Positions 32,684 to 41,860 of a DNA stretch of 64,000 nt are shown piece by piece. The stretch is from NCBI RefSeq assembly GCF_050589845.1, contig NZ_JBNGPA010000008.1, forward strand, positions 1 to 64,000, in the 5' to 3' direction. Numbering within the stretch: position 1 is the first letter of the stretch; each line of letters begins with the position of its first letter. Source of the stretch: Carboxylicivirga agarovorans (GTDB taxonomy: Bacteria > Bacteroidota > Bacteroidia > Bacteroidales > Marinilabiliaceae). The translations under genes were made by a program, and so were the position numbers. A model generated the notes under the pieces. That model was not told the DNA's origin. It ran no database searches and saw nothing but the letters and a program-made list of their open reading frames with translations.

Positions 32684-35062
32684 TTATTGCAGATCTTCAA
32701 TGTCCAGGGTGAAATCAGGGTTAAACTTCAATATAAATAATCCCTGGTTATAAAATCCACCCCAGTTTGACACGCGTAAATAGTTCATCTTTGATTGAAT
32801 TGTATGCGGATGATGATGCTGCACACAATGAGGGAAATCCGCCCCATAATCGCGTAATGCACTAATGAAGTAGTAGGTCACATCATGCCCCCATAAACTG
32901 TAACGACTCATATTTGACTGTACAGAAGCAGTCTGGAAAAACGGAGAAATGGCAAAAGGCTCTGTTTTAAACCAATGGCGATAAGCTTTAATGCGCTCAT
33001 CGTTTATTTCATTGTTATAATCCACCGCATAATTACTAAAGATATGACCGTTTAACTTATGTATATCTTCTGGGTTAATTGTATTAAACTTCATCCACCC
33101 CGGCAAGCCCCAAAGTGTTACATCGGCTTTTGTTTTATCGGCAGCTCCCTTTACGGTGGTAACGATGCGGTTTACCTGCGCTTCTTCTTTTGATGGGATG
33201 ATGATCGTATTGCCCTTATTCTTATCAAACATACGCTCAAGGCTCACCAGGTCATCCTGCTTAAACTTGTACTCAACAAAGTCAGGCACCTCACCATTCT
33301 TAAAACTCTCCCAATACACTTTATCCCTGATCGTTTGGCTTAAACGCTGTTCAAATTTGTTATCCACACTCTCTGTTCGAATCATAACCAGGCGATTTCC
33401 CCTAGAGCTTTGGATCATTTGAGTGGCCATTTTATCGAACACTAAGGTATCTGAAGGATTAGCCTGAAATAACAAAGGGTTGTTATCCATTGCCTGATCC
33501 AAGGTTGATAAAGGGAACACCAATGGAATATTATGCTTCTTAGAGAAATCAGATACATACTTCAGGTTAGATGACTGAGCCGGACCAATGATCAGATCGG
33601 CATACAGCATTTCCGGTTTTTGCAATATTTCCTGAATCCTGCTGCTATCCGGTGCTGTATCAAACACAAATAAATCGACATTTACACCTTCCTCTTTAAG
33701 TCTTTCAAGGGCCAGCAATGTTCCCTGGTAAAACTCCACAAACACCTTTGAACGCATGGACAATCGACGCTTTTCTCTGGCTATCTCAACAATTTCCCCA
33801 TCAACTTCCTCGTGTTTGAAATTCATTTTTCGCGTAGCCTCTACGTTAAAAGGTAAAAGCAAGGCCACCTTAAGGGTTGGCTTAGTCAGACTATAATCAT
33901 AATTGTCGCACTCTTTTTTCTCGAAAGCAAAAACAGCTTCAGAACTACGATCTGTATCAACTTCCTTAGCCTGACGTTCTGACTCATAATACTGCTCAAC
34001 CCATTGCTTGGAAGGCACTTTAATAACCATTCCCTTACGCCATTTATTAAGATCAATGCCGGCTGCTTCATTTACTTTCTCAATCATCTCCGACGGAACA
34101 TCGTACTTTTTAGCAACATCGTACAAATACTCACGTTTCTTTATTTTGTGATTGATCAGACCAGCCTCTCCCGCAAATTTGTTTTCCTTTGCTGCTTTAA
34201 TGCTTGATTTGGGTATTCGAAGTATATAACCAACCGGCAAGTCATTGGCATGTATGGAACTATTGGCCACTGCCACTTCATTTTGTTTGGCATTGTATTT
34301 ATCAGCAATACTGAACAATGTTTCACCAGGCTGAATTTTGTGATAGAAATACAAGGCATCTTCCGTTCCCTCTATTTTCTCTGTCAGAACAGGCTGTTCC
34401 TTGTTAATCGAATCAGCTGGAATACGCACATAAGTCCCTGTTTTTAGCATGCCCGATTCAAGCCCTTCATTATGCTTCAGAATATCTTCAACACGGAGCT
34501 TATAACGTCGGGCAATACCATACAATGTCTCTTTGGGCTCAACCTTATGCACATAATAGCCATCTTCACGTTTATCCTCATTTTCGCGACGCACCTCTTG
34601 CTTAGGTATTTTGATGATTGTGCCCAACAACAAAGTTTCCTCACTTCCGGGGTTATTGTCATAAATATCCTGCTTGTCAACCCGGTACTTATTAGCGATG
34701 TAAAAAACGGTTTGACCCGGCTCGACGGTATGGTAAATGTATTTTTCGTTCTGTAGCTGTTCTTGAGTACTATTTCGACCTTTAATTACAGGTACCTTTA
34801 TAATCTGCCCCAGTTTTAAGCCAAAAGCAGCAGAAGGGTTCTCTTCTAATATTTCTTTTTGTGAAACGCCGTAAATAACCCCAATACGATATAAGCCTTC
34901 GCTTTTACGCACTTTATGCAGATAATACTCCTTCCCATCCACAATTGTTTTTTCTGTTCCTTCAGGAATAGACTCCTGCGCCATAACCCGGGTTACAAAA
35001 GATGCAGAAAAAGAAATGAATATAGTTATCAGTGTAATTGCGAAATACTTCATATGTTTCAT
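32684..35062 (-). CDS. Five-LysM periplasmic protein fused to a type 1 periplasmic-binding domain
   Basis: This 792-residue protein has a signal peptide ending near RVMAQ. There are then five LysM domains, each with the YxxHxVxxGExLxxIAxxYxV pattern: about 46-92, 107-153, 167-214, 236-284 and 300-349. The ends are IKVP, IKIP, VRIP, LRIP and IKVP. From about 400 a type 1 periplasmic-binding (PBP1/LivJ-like) domain follows: LKVALLLPFNVEATR, FYQGTLLALERLKEEGVNVDLFVFDT, YADLIIGPAQSSNLKYVSDFSKKHNIPLVFPLS, TIIIPSKEEAQVNRIVT, GHDVTYYFISAL. LysM would anchor it to peptidoglycan. The receptor domain may sense a soluble ligand or be structural, like LpoA. No ABC permease is adjacent. It is monocistronic with its own terminator. 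Confidence 0.9.
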   Translation of the reverse strand: MKHMKYFAITLITIFISFSASFVTRVMAQESIPEGTEKTIVDGKEYYLHKVRKSEGLYRIGVIYGVSQKEILEENPSAAFGLKLGQIIKVPVIKGRNSTQEQLQNEKYIYHTVEPGQTVFYIANKYRVDKQDIYDNNPGSEETLLLGTIIKIPKQEVRRENEDKREDGYYVHKVEPKETLYGIARRYKLRVEDILKHNEGLESGMLKTGTYVRIPADSINKEQPVLTEKIEGTEDALYFYHKIQPGETLFSIADKYNAKQNEVAVANSSIHANDLPVGYILRIPKSSIKAAKENKFAGEAGLINHKIKKREYLYDVAKKYDVPSEMIEKVNEAAGIDLNKWRKGMVIKVPSKQWVEQYYESERQAKEVDTDRSSEAVFAFEKKECDNYDYSLTKPTLKVALLLPFNVEATRKMNFKHEEVDGEIVEIAREKRRLSMRSKVFVEFYQGTLLALERLKEEGVNVDLFVFDTAPDSSRIQEILQKPEMLYADLIIGPAQSSNLKYVSDFSKKHNIPLVFPLSTLDQAMDNNPLLFQANPSDTLVFDKMATQMIQSSRGNRLVMIRTESVDNKFEQRLSQTIRDKVYWESFKNGEVPDFVEYKFKQDDLVSLERMFDKNKGNTIIIPSKEEAQVNRIVTTVKGAADKTKADVTLWGLPGWMKFNTINPEDIHKLNGHIFSNYAVDYNNEINDERIKAYRHWFKTEPFAISPFFQTASVQSNMSRYSLWGHDVTYYFISALRDYGADFPHCVQHHHPHTIQSKMNYLRVSNWGGFYNQGLFILKFNPDFTLDIEDLQ

Positions 35063-35148
35063 TGATCATGTTGATACTATCATCTCATATTGGATCCTGG
35101 TCATAATACTAAGATAGATTTCGAGATGAATGTCCAAAAATAAAAAAA

Positions 35149-35177
35149 GCGGTGCTACCAAACAAAGGTAATACCGC
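35149..35177 (-). terminator. Terminator of the sulfatase gene
   Basis: GCGGT and ACC pair with GGT and ACCGC around an internal loop. On the minus strand the stem is followed by seven T. Confidence 0.8.
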
Positions 35178-35203
35178 AATTAATATTTTTTAAAAGCTTT
35201 GCC

Positions 35204-36679
35204 CTATTGTGGATAATTCGGGCTGATCAGGATATTTTTATCGAAAGGTGTCAGTTTTCCTTTTGTCACGTACGGTTCACCCCTCTCCCTAAGGTGGCTG
35301 ATCATTCTTTTACGCCATTGCTTCATATCTTTTTTATAAGCAGCGTCTGTCAGTAAATTGCGCTCTTCTCCCTTATCATTTATAAGGTCGAATAATTGCT
35401 CTTCACCTGTTTTAAAAAACCAGACATATTTCATTTTTCCATCGGTAAGGGCACACCAGTAATTGTGCTCATCGTAGGTTGTCGCATGCTCCAGATCAAT
35501 AAATTCACGCCATTCACCATCTTTTCCTTCAACAATATTCATCATCGATTGGCCATCCATCTCTGCCGGAACTTCTGCTCCGCTAGCATCAAGCATGGTA
35601 GGTAAAATATCACGCAATTCAACGCAATGCAATTGTTCACCAGACGTTTTCGCACCGGCAGTATGATTCTTAGGCCACTTTAGAATAAAAGGCACTTTGG
35701 TTGAACCTTCATAGGCATATGTTTTGCGCCAGTGGTTGTGGTCTCCCAACATATCGCCATGGTCTGAGGTGAAAATTATCAATGCATTATCATACATGTC
35801 TTTTTCTTTCAACACATTAATAAAGCGTCCGATCTGTTCATCAATAAAGGTGATAGCAGCATAATAGTGCCGGCGCGAATTAAGCGCATGGTTCGTTCCA
35901 TAATCACCAAATGCTGCATCCTTGCTTTCCGGATAATCAGCAAATTTACCTGCCCACTCTCCCATATACGGTTCGGGAATGCTGGCTCCTTCATACATAT
36001 CCAGGTAACGTTTTGGCGGATCATAAGGGCTGTGCGGACGAGCAAAGCTCACTTTCATAAACAAAGGCTTTTCCTCACCATAGGTTTCTACGAAATCAAT
36101 AGCTTTTTGGGCTGTCCAGTATGTCGGATGCAGATTTTCGGCCAACACATAAGTCCCTGCCCTGTGTTCATTCCAGCCAATCCCTGTGGCATCAGGATCT
36201 AAATGGGGCGCCTGCTCCCTGAACCACGTTCTGTAATCACTCTCAAAATCATCCGACTCAACCCGTCCGCTTTCATCCAGGAATGTTTGGTGAAAACCAT
36301 GCAGGTTACGCTGAGGGTGCCAATGCATTTTACCTATCCCAAGGGTATAATAGCCATTGTCCCGCAACATCTGAGGCATCTCATATCTGTAATGTTCGGC
36401 CACTTTATAGTAACCCAGCATACCATGATTCCAGGGAGACATACCCGTTAGCAATCCTGCGCGTGCCGGTGTACAACTCGGAACTGAGGAATATCCGTTG
36501 GAAAACCAAACCCCGTCATCAGCCAGCTTATCAAGATTAGGTGTTATTATATCTGGATTCTCTTTCCCAATACAATCGCCCCTCTGCTGATCGGTCATTA
36601 TTAAAAAAACATGCGGCTTATCTTGTGCAGACACAAATGCACACAGTGATACAAGCAAGACAAAAAACAGCTTCTTCAT
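35204..36679 (-). CDS. Type I sulfatase (arylsulfatase family)
   Basis: This 491-residue secreted enzyme (signal MKKLFFVLLVSLCAFVSAQ) has the alkaline-phosphatase-like sulfatase fold. FLIMTDQQRGD supplies the metal-binding Asp residues. C-T-P-A-R in SVPSCTPARAGLLTG (about residue 69) is the formylglycine site of the cysteine type, followed by GIGKMHW. Late metal ligands lie in TSDHGDMLGDH. Activity requires conversion of the Cys to formylglycine by a maturase that is not in this window. It cleaves sulfate esters from sulfated polysaccharides or glycosaminoglycans, fitting a marine or mucin-exposed habitat. No sus genes adjoin it. Confidence 0.93.
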   Translation of the reverse strand: MKKLFFVLLVSLCAFVSAQDKPHVFLIMTDQQRGDCIGKENPDIITPNLDKLADDGVWFSNGYSSVPSCTPARAGLLTGMSPWNHGMLGYYKVAEHYRYEMPQMLRDNGYYTLGIGKMHWHPQRNLHGFHQTFLDESGRVESDDFESDYRTWFREQAPHLDPDATGIGWNEHRAGTYVLAENLHPTYWTAQKAIDFVETYGEEKPLFMKVSFARPHSPYDPPKRYLDMYEGASIPEPYMGEWAGKFADYPESKDAAFGDYGTNHALNSRRHYYAAITFIDEQIGRFINVLKEKDMYDNALIIFTSDHGDMLGDHNHWRKTYAYEGSTKVPFILKWPKNHTAGAKTSGEQLHCVELRDILPTMLDASGAEVPAEMDGQSMMNIVEGKDGEWREFIDLEHATTYDEHNYWCALTDGKMKYVWFFKTGEEQLFDLINDKGEERNLLTDAAYKKDMKQWRKRMISHLRERGEPYVTKGKLTPFDKNILISPNYPQ

Positions 36680-36773
36680 GATCTTTTTATTTGACTATTC
36701 CTTACAAAATTGCAGAATCTGACATTCTGGCAACAGATAAATATGTTCAAATGAGGGTAATTTGGTGGAATTC

Positions 36774-39131
36774 TTATTCAACTGAGAGTTGACCACCCTC
36801 CTTAATGATAATTCGGCCATTGAACACCTCATTGTTATCCGGATTAATAAAGCCTTTAATAAGAGGTGTTTTTTGCTTCAGCACTAAAGCTTCGACCTGT
36901 TTCTCGGTTAACTTTTTGCCCAAAAACTCAAAAGGAATGCGCAAACGACATCCATTATTGAAGTTATTACAACCATAAGCAGCCTTTCCTTTAACAACAG
37001 TACCTACTTTACACACAGGGCATATCCATAGGGCCGCTTCGGTCTTTTCAAAAGTCAATTTGAATTCAGCATCGAGCTTAACTACTCCGTCAACTTTGTT
37101 GTCACCATCTGCAAATCCCTTGATCTTAGCTGTTTGCCCTTTAATAATAAGTTGCTCAATTTGCTTATCACTTAGCTTCTTCCCCATGAACTCAAAGGGG
37201 ATAAGCGTTTTGCATCCGTCTTTATATTTGGAACAGCCCCAGGCCGATTTTCCCTTCAGCATGACCCCTTCCTTACATTTAGGGCAAGTCAGTTCTTTGG
37301 GTTTAGAAGCGCTTTTTTCCTTTGTCGCTTTCTTTTTCTTTTCTTCCTCCGTAACTATTTCAATCTTCTTCTCACTTCTGTCGTGCTTCACATGAAAAAC
37401 AATATCAGATACCATCTGCTTGAGCTCATTCATAAACTCACCGGCATCGTATTGCCCTTTTTCAATCTCGCGTAGTTTCTTCTCCCATATACCTGTTAGT
37501 TCGGCCGATTTCAGCAACTCATTTTTAATGGTATCAATCAACTGAATGCCAGTCACAGTAGGATGCAAATTCTTACGTACCTTAGTAATGTATTTACGAC
37601 GAGTAATGGTTTCGATAATAGCAGCGCGGGTTGATGGTCGTCCTATACCATTTTCTTTCATGGCATCGCGTAACTCTTCATCATCAACCTGCTTACCAGC
37701 CGTTTCCATGGCGCGCAGTAAGGTCGCTTCGGTATATGGCTTTGGAGGCTGTGTTTCTTTTTCTATCAACAATGGCTCATGCGGCCCTTTTTCACCAACC
37801 GTAAACTCAGGCATTATATCATCCTGCTTTTTCTCAGCTTCTTTACCATCCATAAACACAATGCGCCAGCCCGGCTCAAGCAACTGTTTACCGGTCGCCT
37901 TAAAATCAACACCGTTAATATCGCCCAGCACCTGGGTATTGGAAATGGTCGCATCGGGATAAAAAGCTGCAATAAAACGACGAGCGACCAGTTCATACAC
38001 CAGTTTTTCATCCCTACTCATATTGTTGGCATAAACCCCTGTGGGAATGATGGCATGGTGATCTGTTACTTTTTTGTCGTCAAAGACCTTCTTCGATTTC
38101 TTAAGCTTGGCTTTTAACAAAGGCTCAGTCAGGGTATGATGATCTTTCATCCCCTTTAATATACCTGGCACTTTCGGATATATATCATCGCTAAGAAAAG
38201 TGGTGTCAACACGCGGATACGTTGTCAGTTTCTTTTCATATAAGGACTGAATAGTTTTAAGCGTTTCCTCAGCTGAGAAGCCAAACTTTTTATTGCACTC
38301 AACCTGTAATGAGGTTAAGTCAAACAAGCGCGGAGGTGCTTCTTTCCCTTTCTTTTTTGAGAAGTCCTTCACCTCAAATTCTGTCGACTTAATGGTTTCA
38401 AGGTAAGTATCTCCTTCTTCTTTCTTTGTAAAACGTCCTTTGGTGGCCGAAAACACCACATCACGATACTTAGTCTTCAACTCCCAAAACGGTTCAGGCT
38501 TGAAGTTATCAATGGCTTTTTGACGTTCAACGATCAATGCCAGTGTTGGTGTTTGTACCCTTCCGATGGAAAGCACCTGTCCTTGCTGGCCATATTTTAA
38601 GGTATATAACCTGGTAGCATTAATTCCCAGCAGCCAATCACCTATAGCCCTCGATGTGCCAGCTGCATATAAATTATTAAACTCATCGTTTGAACGAAGC
38701 TTCTCAAATCCTTCCCGGATCGCTTCTTCTGTTAGTGAAGAAATCCAAAGTCGCTTAATGGGGCATTTAGTACCGGCTTTATGCAATACCCAACGCTGAA
38801 TCAACTCTCCCTCTTGTCCGGCATCACCACAGTTCACAACCTCTTCAGCATTTTGTACCAGCTTTTCAATGGTTTTGAACTGCTTTTCAATACCCGAATC
38901 ACTTATCAGCTTTATACCAAAACGAGATGGTATCATAGGCAACCATCCCATGCTCCAACGCTTCCATTCGGGCAGGTATTCATGCGGCTCTTTAAGAGTG
39001 CAAAGGTGACCAAAAGTCCATGTAACCTGGTAATTATTGCCTTCATAATAACCATCACGCCTGGATTTCGCACCAACTATCTGGGCAATTTCATTCGCTA
39101 CACTCGGTTTCTCAGCAATACAAACAATCAT
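36774..39131 (-). CDS. topB: DNA topoisomerase III
   Basis: This 785-residue type IA topoisomerase relaxes and decatenates DNA by a single-strand passage through a covalent tyrosine link. The Toprim domain is complete: IAEKPSVANEIA at the start, then CGDAGQEGEL with Asp103 and Glu107. The four-domain core follows, with catalytic Tyr305 in TTYPRVDT, SIGRVQTPTLALIVERQ (188-204) and NGIGRPSTRAAIIETI. Two C-terminal zinc-ribbon-like repeats (about 640-700 and 715-772) each have CxxC...C...C and the shared IPFEFxGKKLxxKQxE sequence, which TopB proteins of this phylum often carry. It stands alone. Confidence 0.93.
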   Translation of the reverse strand: MIVCIAEKPSVANEIAQIVGAKSRRDGYYEGNNYQVTWTFGHLCTLKEPHEYLPEWKRWSMGWLPMIPSRFGIKLISDSGIEKQFKTIEKLVQNAEEVVNCGDAGQEGELIQRWVLHKAGTKCPIKRLWISSLTEEAIREGFEKLRSNDEFNNLYAAGTSRAIGDWLLGINATRLYTLKYGQQGQVLSIGRVQTPTLALIVERQKAIDNFKPEPFWELKTKYRDVVFSATKGRFTKKEEGDTYLETIKSTEFEVKDFSKKKGKEAPPRLFDLTSLQVECNKKFGFSAEETLKTIQSLYEKKLTTYPRVDTTFLSDDIYPKVPGILKGMKDHHTLTEPLLKAKLKKSKKVFDDKKVTDHHAIIPTGVYANNMSRDEKLVYELVARRFIAAFYPDATISNTQVLGDINGVDFKATGKQLLEPGWRIVFMDGKEAEKKQDDIMPEFTVGEKGPHEPLLIEKETQPPKPYTEATLLRAMETAGKQVDDEELRDAMKENGIGRPSTRAAIIETITRRKYITKVRKNLHPTVTGIQLIDTIKNELLKSAELTGIWEKKLREIEKGQYDAGEFMNELKQMVSDIVFHVKHDRSEKKIEIVTEEEKKKKATKEKSASKPKELTCPKCKEGVMLKGKSAWGCSKYKDGCKTLIPFEFMGKKLSDKQIEQLIIKGQTAKIKGFADGDNKVDGVVKLDAEFKLTFEKTEAALWICPVCKVGTVVKGKAAYGCNNFNNGCRLRIPFEFLGKKLTEKQVEALVLKQKTPLIKGFINPDNNEVFNGRIIIKEGGQLSVE

Positions 39132-39532
39132 TGACTTTCTTTTACTGCGGATTCAGACTACTTTATTAACTAATGCTATAATCGGCTTCAATTTTGTTTT
39201 TTTTGACAATACCAAGACAACTGATCCAGGCATCAAAAACAAAATTGGGGCAATTTTTTAAAAGCGAATATACTATTTCCTGAAAAAATACACTTTCAGC
39301 AAATTAAACGAGTTATCAACATTTAAAATTAAATCCTTGACTAACAAGTAAAATAATTTTAATAAATCATTAACTTTTAGTGCATTTATGTTGTTTTTTA
39401 AATAAATTGAAGTTTTTTGAATCAAATACTCGGTAAAAAGAGAACATATGTCAAAAATGTTCCTACATTTGTTACCGAACAATTATTTACAAGAGGCTCC
39501 TTAATACAAATACGCCTCACAATTTTTTATAA
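39132..39532 (+). other. 401-bp region between topB and the cold-shock gene
   Basis: This is AT-rich spacer between divergent genes. The only regulatory signals I can see are the cold-shock gene's -7 motif (39464-39471) and an inverted repeat CGGTAA/TTACCG at 39431-39436 and 39472-39477 that flanks it. A long minus-strand frame here lacks coding character. Confidence 0.4.
39464..39471 (+). promoter_or_regulatory. Putative -7 promoter (cold-shock gene)
   Basis: TACATTTG, matching TAnnTTTG. The predicted transcript leader to 39533 would be about 55 bases, the size of leaders that regulate csp genes. Confidence 0.5.
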
Positions 39533-39724
39533 ATGAATAAAGGTACAGTAAAGTTCTTCAATGATTCTAAAGGATACGGATTCATTAAAGACGAAGAAAG
39601 CAACAAAGAGTACTTTGTGCACGTAACAGGTCTTATTGACGAAATCAAAGAAAACGATGAAGTTACTTACGAGCTTCAAGAAGGCCGTAAGGGTTTAAAC
39701 GCGGTAAATGTAAAACTAGCATAG
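39533..39724 (+). CDS. CspA-family cold-shock RNA-binding protein
   Basis: This 63-residue single cold-shock domain protein reads MNKGTVKFFNDSKGYGFI (RNP1 KGYGFI), DEESNKEYFVHVTGL (RNP2 with EYFVHV) and a final beta-strand region NAVNVKLA. It binds single-stranded RNA or DNA as an RNA chaperone. It is slightly shorter than E. coli CspA (70). Translation starts at the ATG at 39533. The gene has its own promoter and a strong terminator. The RNP2 tyrosine (EYFVHV rather than VFVHF) is a family variant. Confidence 0.95.
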   Translation: MNKGTVKFFNDSKGYGFIKDEESNKEYFVHVTGLIDEIKENDEVTYELQEGRKGLNAVNVKLA

Positions 39725-39751
39725 ATTAGATTTATATTTAATGAGATTATT

Positions 39752-39779
39752 AAAAGCTGTTTCCGTCGAAGCAGCTTTT
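39752..39779 (+). terminator. Terminator of the cold-shock gene
   Basis: AAAAGCTGTTTC pairs with GAAGCAGCTTTT (one G-T pair) around CGTC, followed by T's. Confidence 0.88.
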
Positions 39780-40313
39780 TTTCGTTTTATACAATTGATT
39801 AAATGAATTTATCGGATAGCGGATCATGTTACGATTAAGACCATGGCATCCTTGATGAATTCTTCCGTTCACACAAGCCAATCTCCTCCTTCATTCTTGT
39901 ATATCTCTCCACTGCCTGCTCGCGCCGTTTGTCCCTGCTCAGACGGGAGACATGTCAAGGCTCTGTCAAAACTATTGCTTTGAAAGGGAAAGGTATTTAA
40001 ATGTTGAACTTAGTAATCAGGCAAATTCCTAAGCCAAAGCCATTATAATCTGTTAGTTGAAAATCAGCGAAGCTAAATCCGATTGATCCATGGTTTGTAA
40101 TTATAAGCTGTAAATCAGTTCTGAAGGAATTTATCGGCTAAATTGGAGAATCGCCAAACATCATACTATGATACTGCTATTGGATTTTTCATTGTGTAGA
40201 ATCCTCTTATCGATACCATAGCCGATTCTAAGCAATAAATGACCTTTCTCATCTTATCTGAATCTGAAAATCTATATCTTGCCATTTTTGATAACATCCA
40301 TAAACATATTATA
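39780..40313. other. Gene-poor stretch before the aminopeptidase, with a GC-richer remnant
   Basis: No complete gene is seen. The segment 39835-39957 is clearly GC-richer than its surroundings. On the minus strand it holds an open frame without a start codon (HVSRLSRDKRREQAVERYTRMKEE...), possibly a decayed gene fragment. The rest is AT-rich with no clear hairpin. Confidence 0.35.
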
Positions 40314-41615
40314 ATGGCACAAGAGATTAAACTGGCAGAAGAATTAATTGAGTTTATCCATCAAAGTCCAACGGCCTTTCATGTTGTAGAAAATACGGCA
40401 AAAGAACTGGAGGCAAATGGCTATGAATACCTTGACATTACTTCTCCCTGGAATATAACCAAAGGTGGTAAATATTACACGACCAAAAGTGGTTCGGCAT
40501 TATTTGCTTTTCAAATCGGAACTGATGAAACAGAAAATATTGGTTTAAAACTGGTTAGTGCACACAGTGATTCACCAGGTTTCAAAATTAAGCCACAGCC
40601 CGAAATGCTTGTGGACAACAAATACCTTAAACTAAATACCGAAGTATACGGAGGTCCTATTCTGATGAGCTGGCTCGATCGTCCACTATCATTGGCCGGA
40701 CGTGTTTTACTAAAAGGTGAAGATGCTTTAAACCCAAAGCACCAGTTGGTTGATTTCAGAAAGCCGTTATTGATCATCCCTAGTGTAGCAATTCACCTTA
40801 ATCGTAGTGTTAACGATGGCATTGAGCTTAACAAGCAGGTTGATATGTTACCACTAATGACCATTGTAAAAGACACGCTTGAAAAGGAGAACTACCTTCT
40901 TAAACTTATTGCCGATGAGTTAAAAGTCAACAGCGAGGACATTCTTGACTTTGATCTGTTTGTATATGAATACGAAAAAGGATGCCTTGTTGGTCCGAAT
41001 CAGGAGTTTATTTCGTCGCCTAAACTTGATGATCTGGCAATGGTACACGCCGGATTAAAAGCATTAGTGGCAAGCGATAACCCCGCATCAACCAACATTC
41101 TTTGCGTATTTGACAATGAAGAGGTTGGCAGTGTAACCAAGCAAGGTGCCGGTTCGCCAGTATTACGCAACATAATTGAACGCATAATGGAAAAACTGGG
41201 CAAATCACAGGAAGATTACCAGCGTACCATTTATAAGTCATTTATGATTTCGGCTGATATGGCGCACTCTGTTCACCCTAATCATCCTGAAAAACATGAT
41301 CCTGTGCTTCATCCGCTTATGAATGCAGGTCCTGTTATCAAAATCCATGCTAACCAAAAGTACACTACCGATGGTGAAAGTGGAGCCATATTTGAATCGA
41401 TTTGTAAACAAGCCGATGTACCTGTTCAAAAGTTTGTCAATCGCTCTGACATGGTGGGTGGCTCAACTCTTGGAAACGTTTCTACAGGTAAAATTGATAT
41501 TCGTACCGTAGATATAGGTAACCCTATGCTGGGTATGCACTCGGTTCGTGAGTTAGGTGGTACAAATGATCATACATATGTGATGAAGGCCTTTGAAACA
41601 TTTTACAATATGTAA
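40314..41615 (+). CDS. M18 family aminopeptidase
   Basis: The protein has 433 residues from the ATG at 40314 (MAQEIKLAEELIEFIHQSPTAFHVVE); the in-frame start at 40239 adds 25 residues absent from the family. It is a co-catalytic zinc aminopeptidase of the DNPEP/PepC clan. The first ligands are His84 and Asp86 in VSAHSDSPGFK. A DNEEVGS glutamate segment supplies the catalytic Glu. The ADMAHSVHPNHPEKHDP sequence follows, with the last zinc His near LGMHSVRELGG. It removes N-terminal acidic or neutral residues from peptides in the cytoplasm. There is no export signal. Confidence 0.93.
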   Translation: MAQEIKLAEELIEFIHQSPTAFHVVENTAKELEANGYEYLDITSPWNITKGGKYYTTKSGSALFAFQIGTDETENIGLKLVSAHSDSPGFKIKPQPEMLVDNKYLKLNTEVYGGPILMSWLDRPLSLAGRVLLKGEDALNPKHQLVDFRKPLLIIPSVAIHLNRSVNDGIELNKQVDMLPLMTIVKDTLEKENYLLKLIADELKVNSEDILDFDLFVYEYEKGCLVGPNQEFISSPKLDDLAMVHAGLKALVASDNPASTNILCVFDNEEVGSVTKQGAGSPVLRNIIERIMEKLGKSQEDYQRTIYKSFMISADMAHSVHPNHPEKHDPVLHPLMNAGPVIKIHANQKYTTDGESGAIFESICKQADVPVQKFVNRSDMVGGSTLGNVSTGKIDIRTVDIGNPMLGMHSVRELGGTNDHTYVMKAFETFYNM

Positions 41616-41737
41616 AAACCTTTGACGAAGAAGCAAAGTGGCGTCAAAAGCTTGCATTATACACTGATATTGCCCTTTGTTTCAGCGGGCTGACAACTTA
41701 TTATTAAATCACGCCCGGCATAATATTAAAACATTTG

Positions 41738-41765
41738 ATGGCAGTGCTTTCTTCAGCACTGCCAT
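41738..41765 (+). terminator. Terminator of the aminopeptidase gene
   Basis: ATGGCAGTGCT pairs with AGCACTGCCAT around TTCTTC, followed by TTTT. It lies about 120 bases after the stop. Confidence 0.85.
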
Positions 41766-41800
41766 TTTTATGCTCAAAAATGTTACTTTTAAGCCAAACT

Positions 41801-41808
41801 TAATTTTG
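41801..41808 (+). promoter_or_regulatory. Putative -7 promoter (DUF4136 gene)
   Basis: TAATTTTG, matching TAnnTTTG, 53 bases before the start at 41861. Confidence 0.45.
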
Positions 41809-41860
41809 GAGAGACATAATATTTTAAAGAGAAGTTGAATTAAACCTAAAACTCAAATAC

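Noticed and set aside
39273..39482. 69-codon minus-strand frame upstream of the cold-shock gene
   Set aside because: AT-rich, Asn/Leu/Phe-rich translation without a domain, overlapping the csp promoter region.
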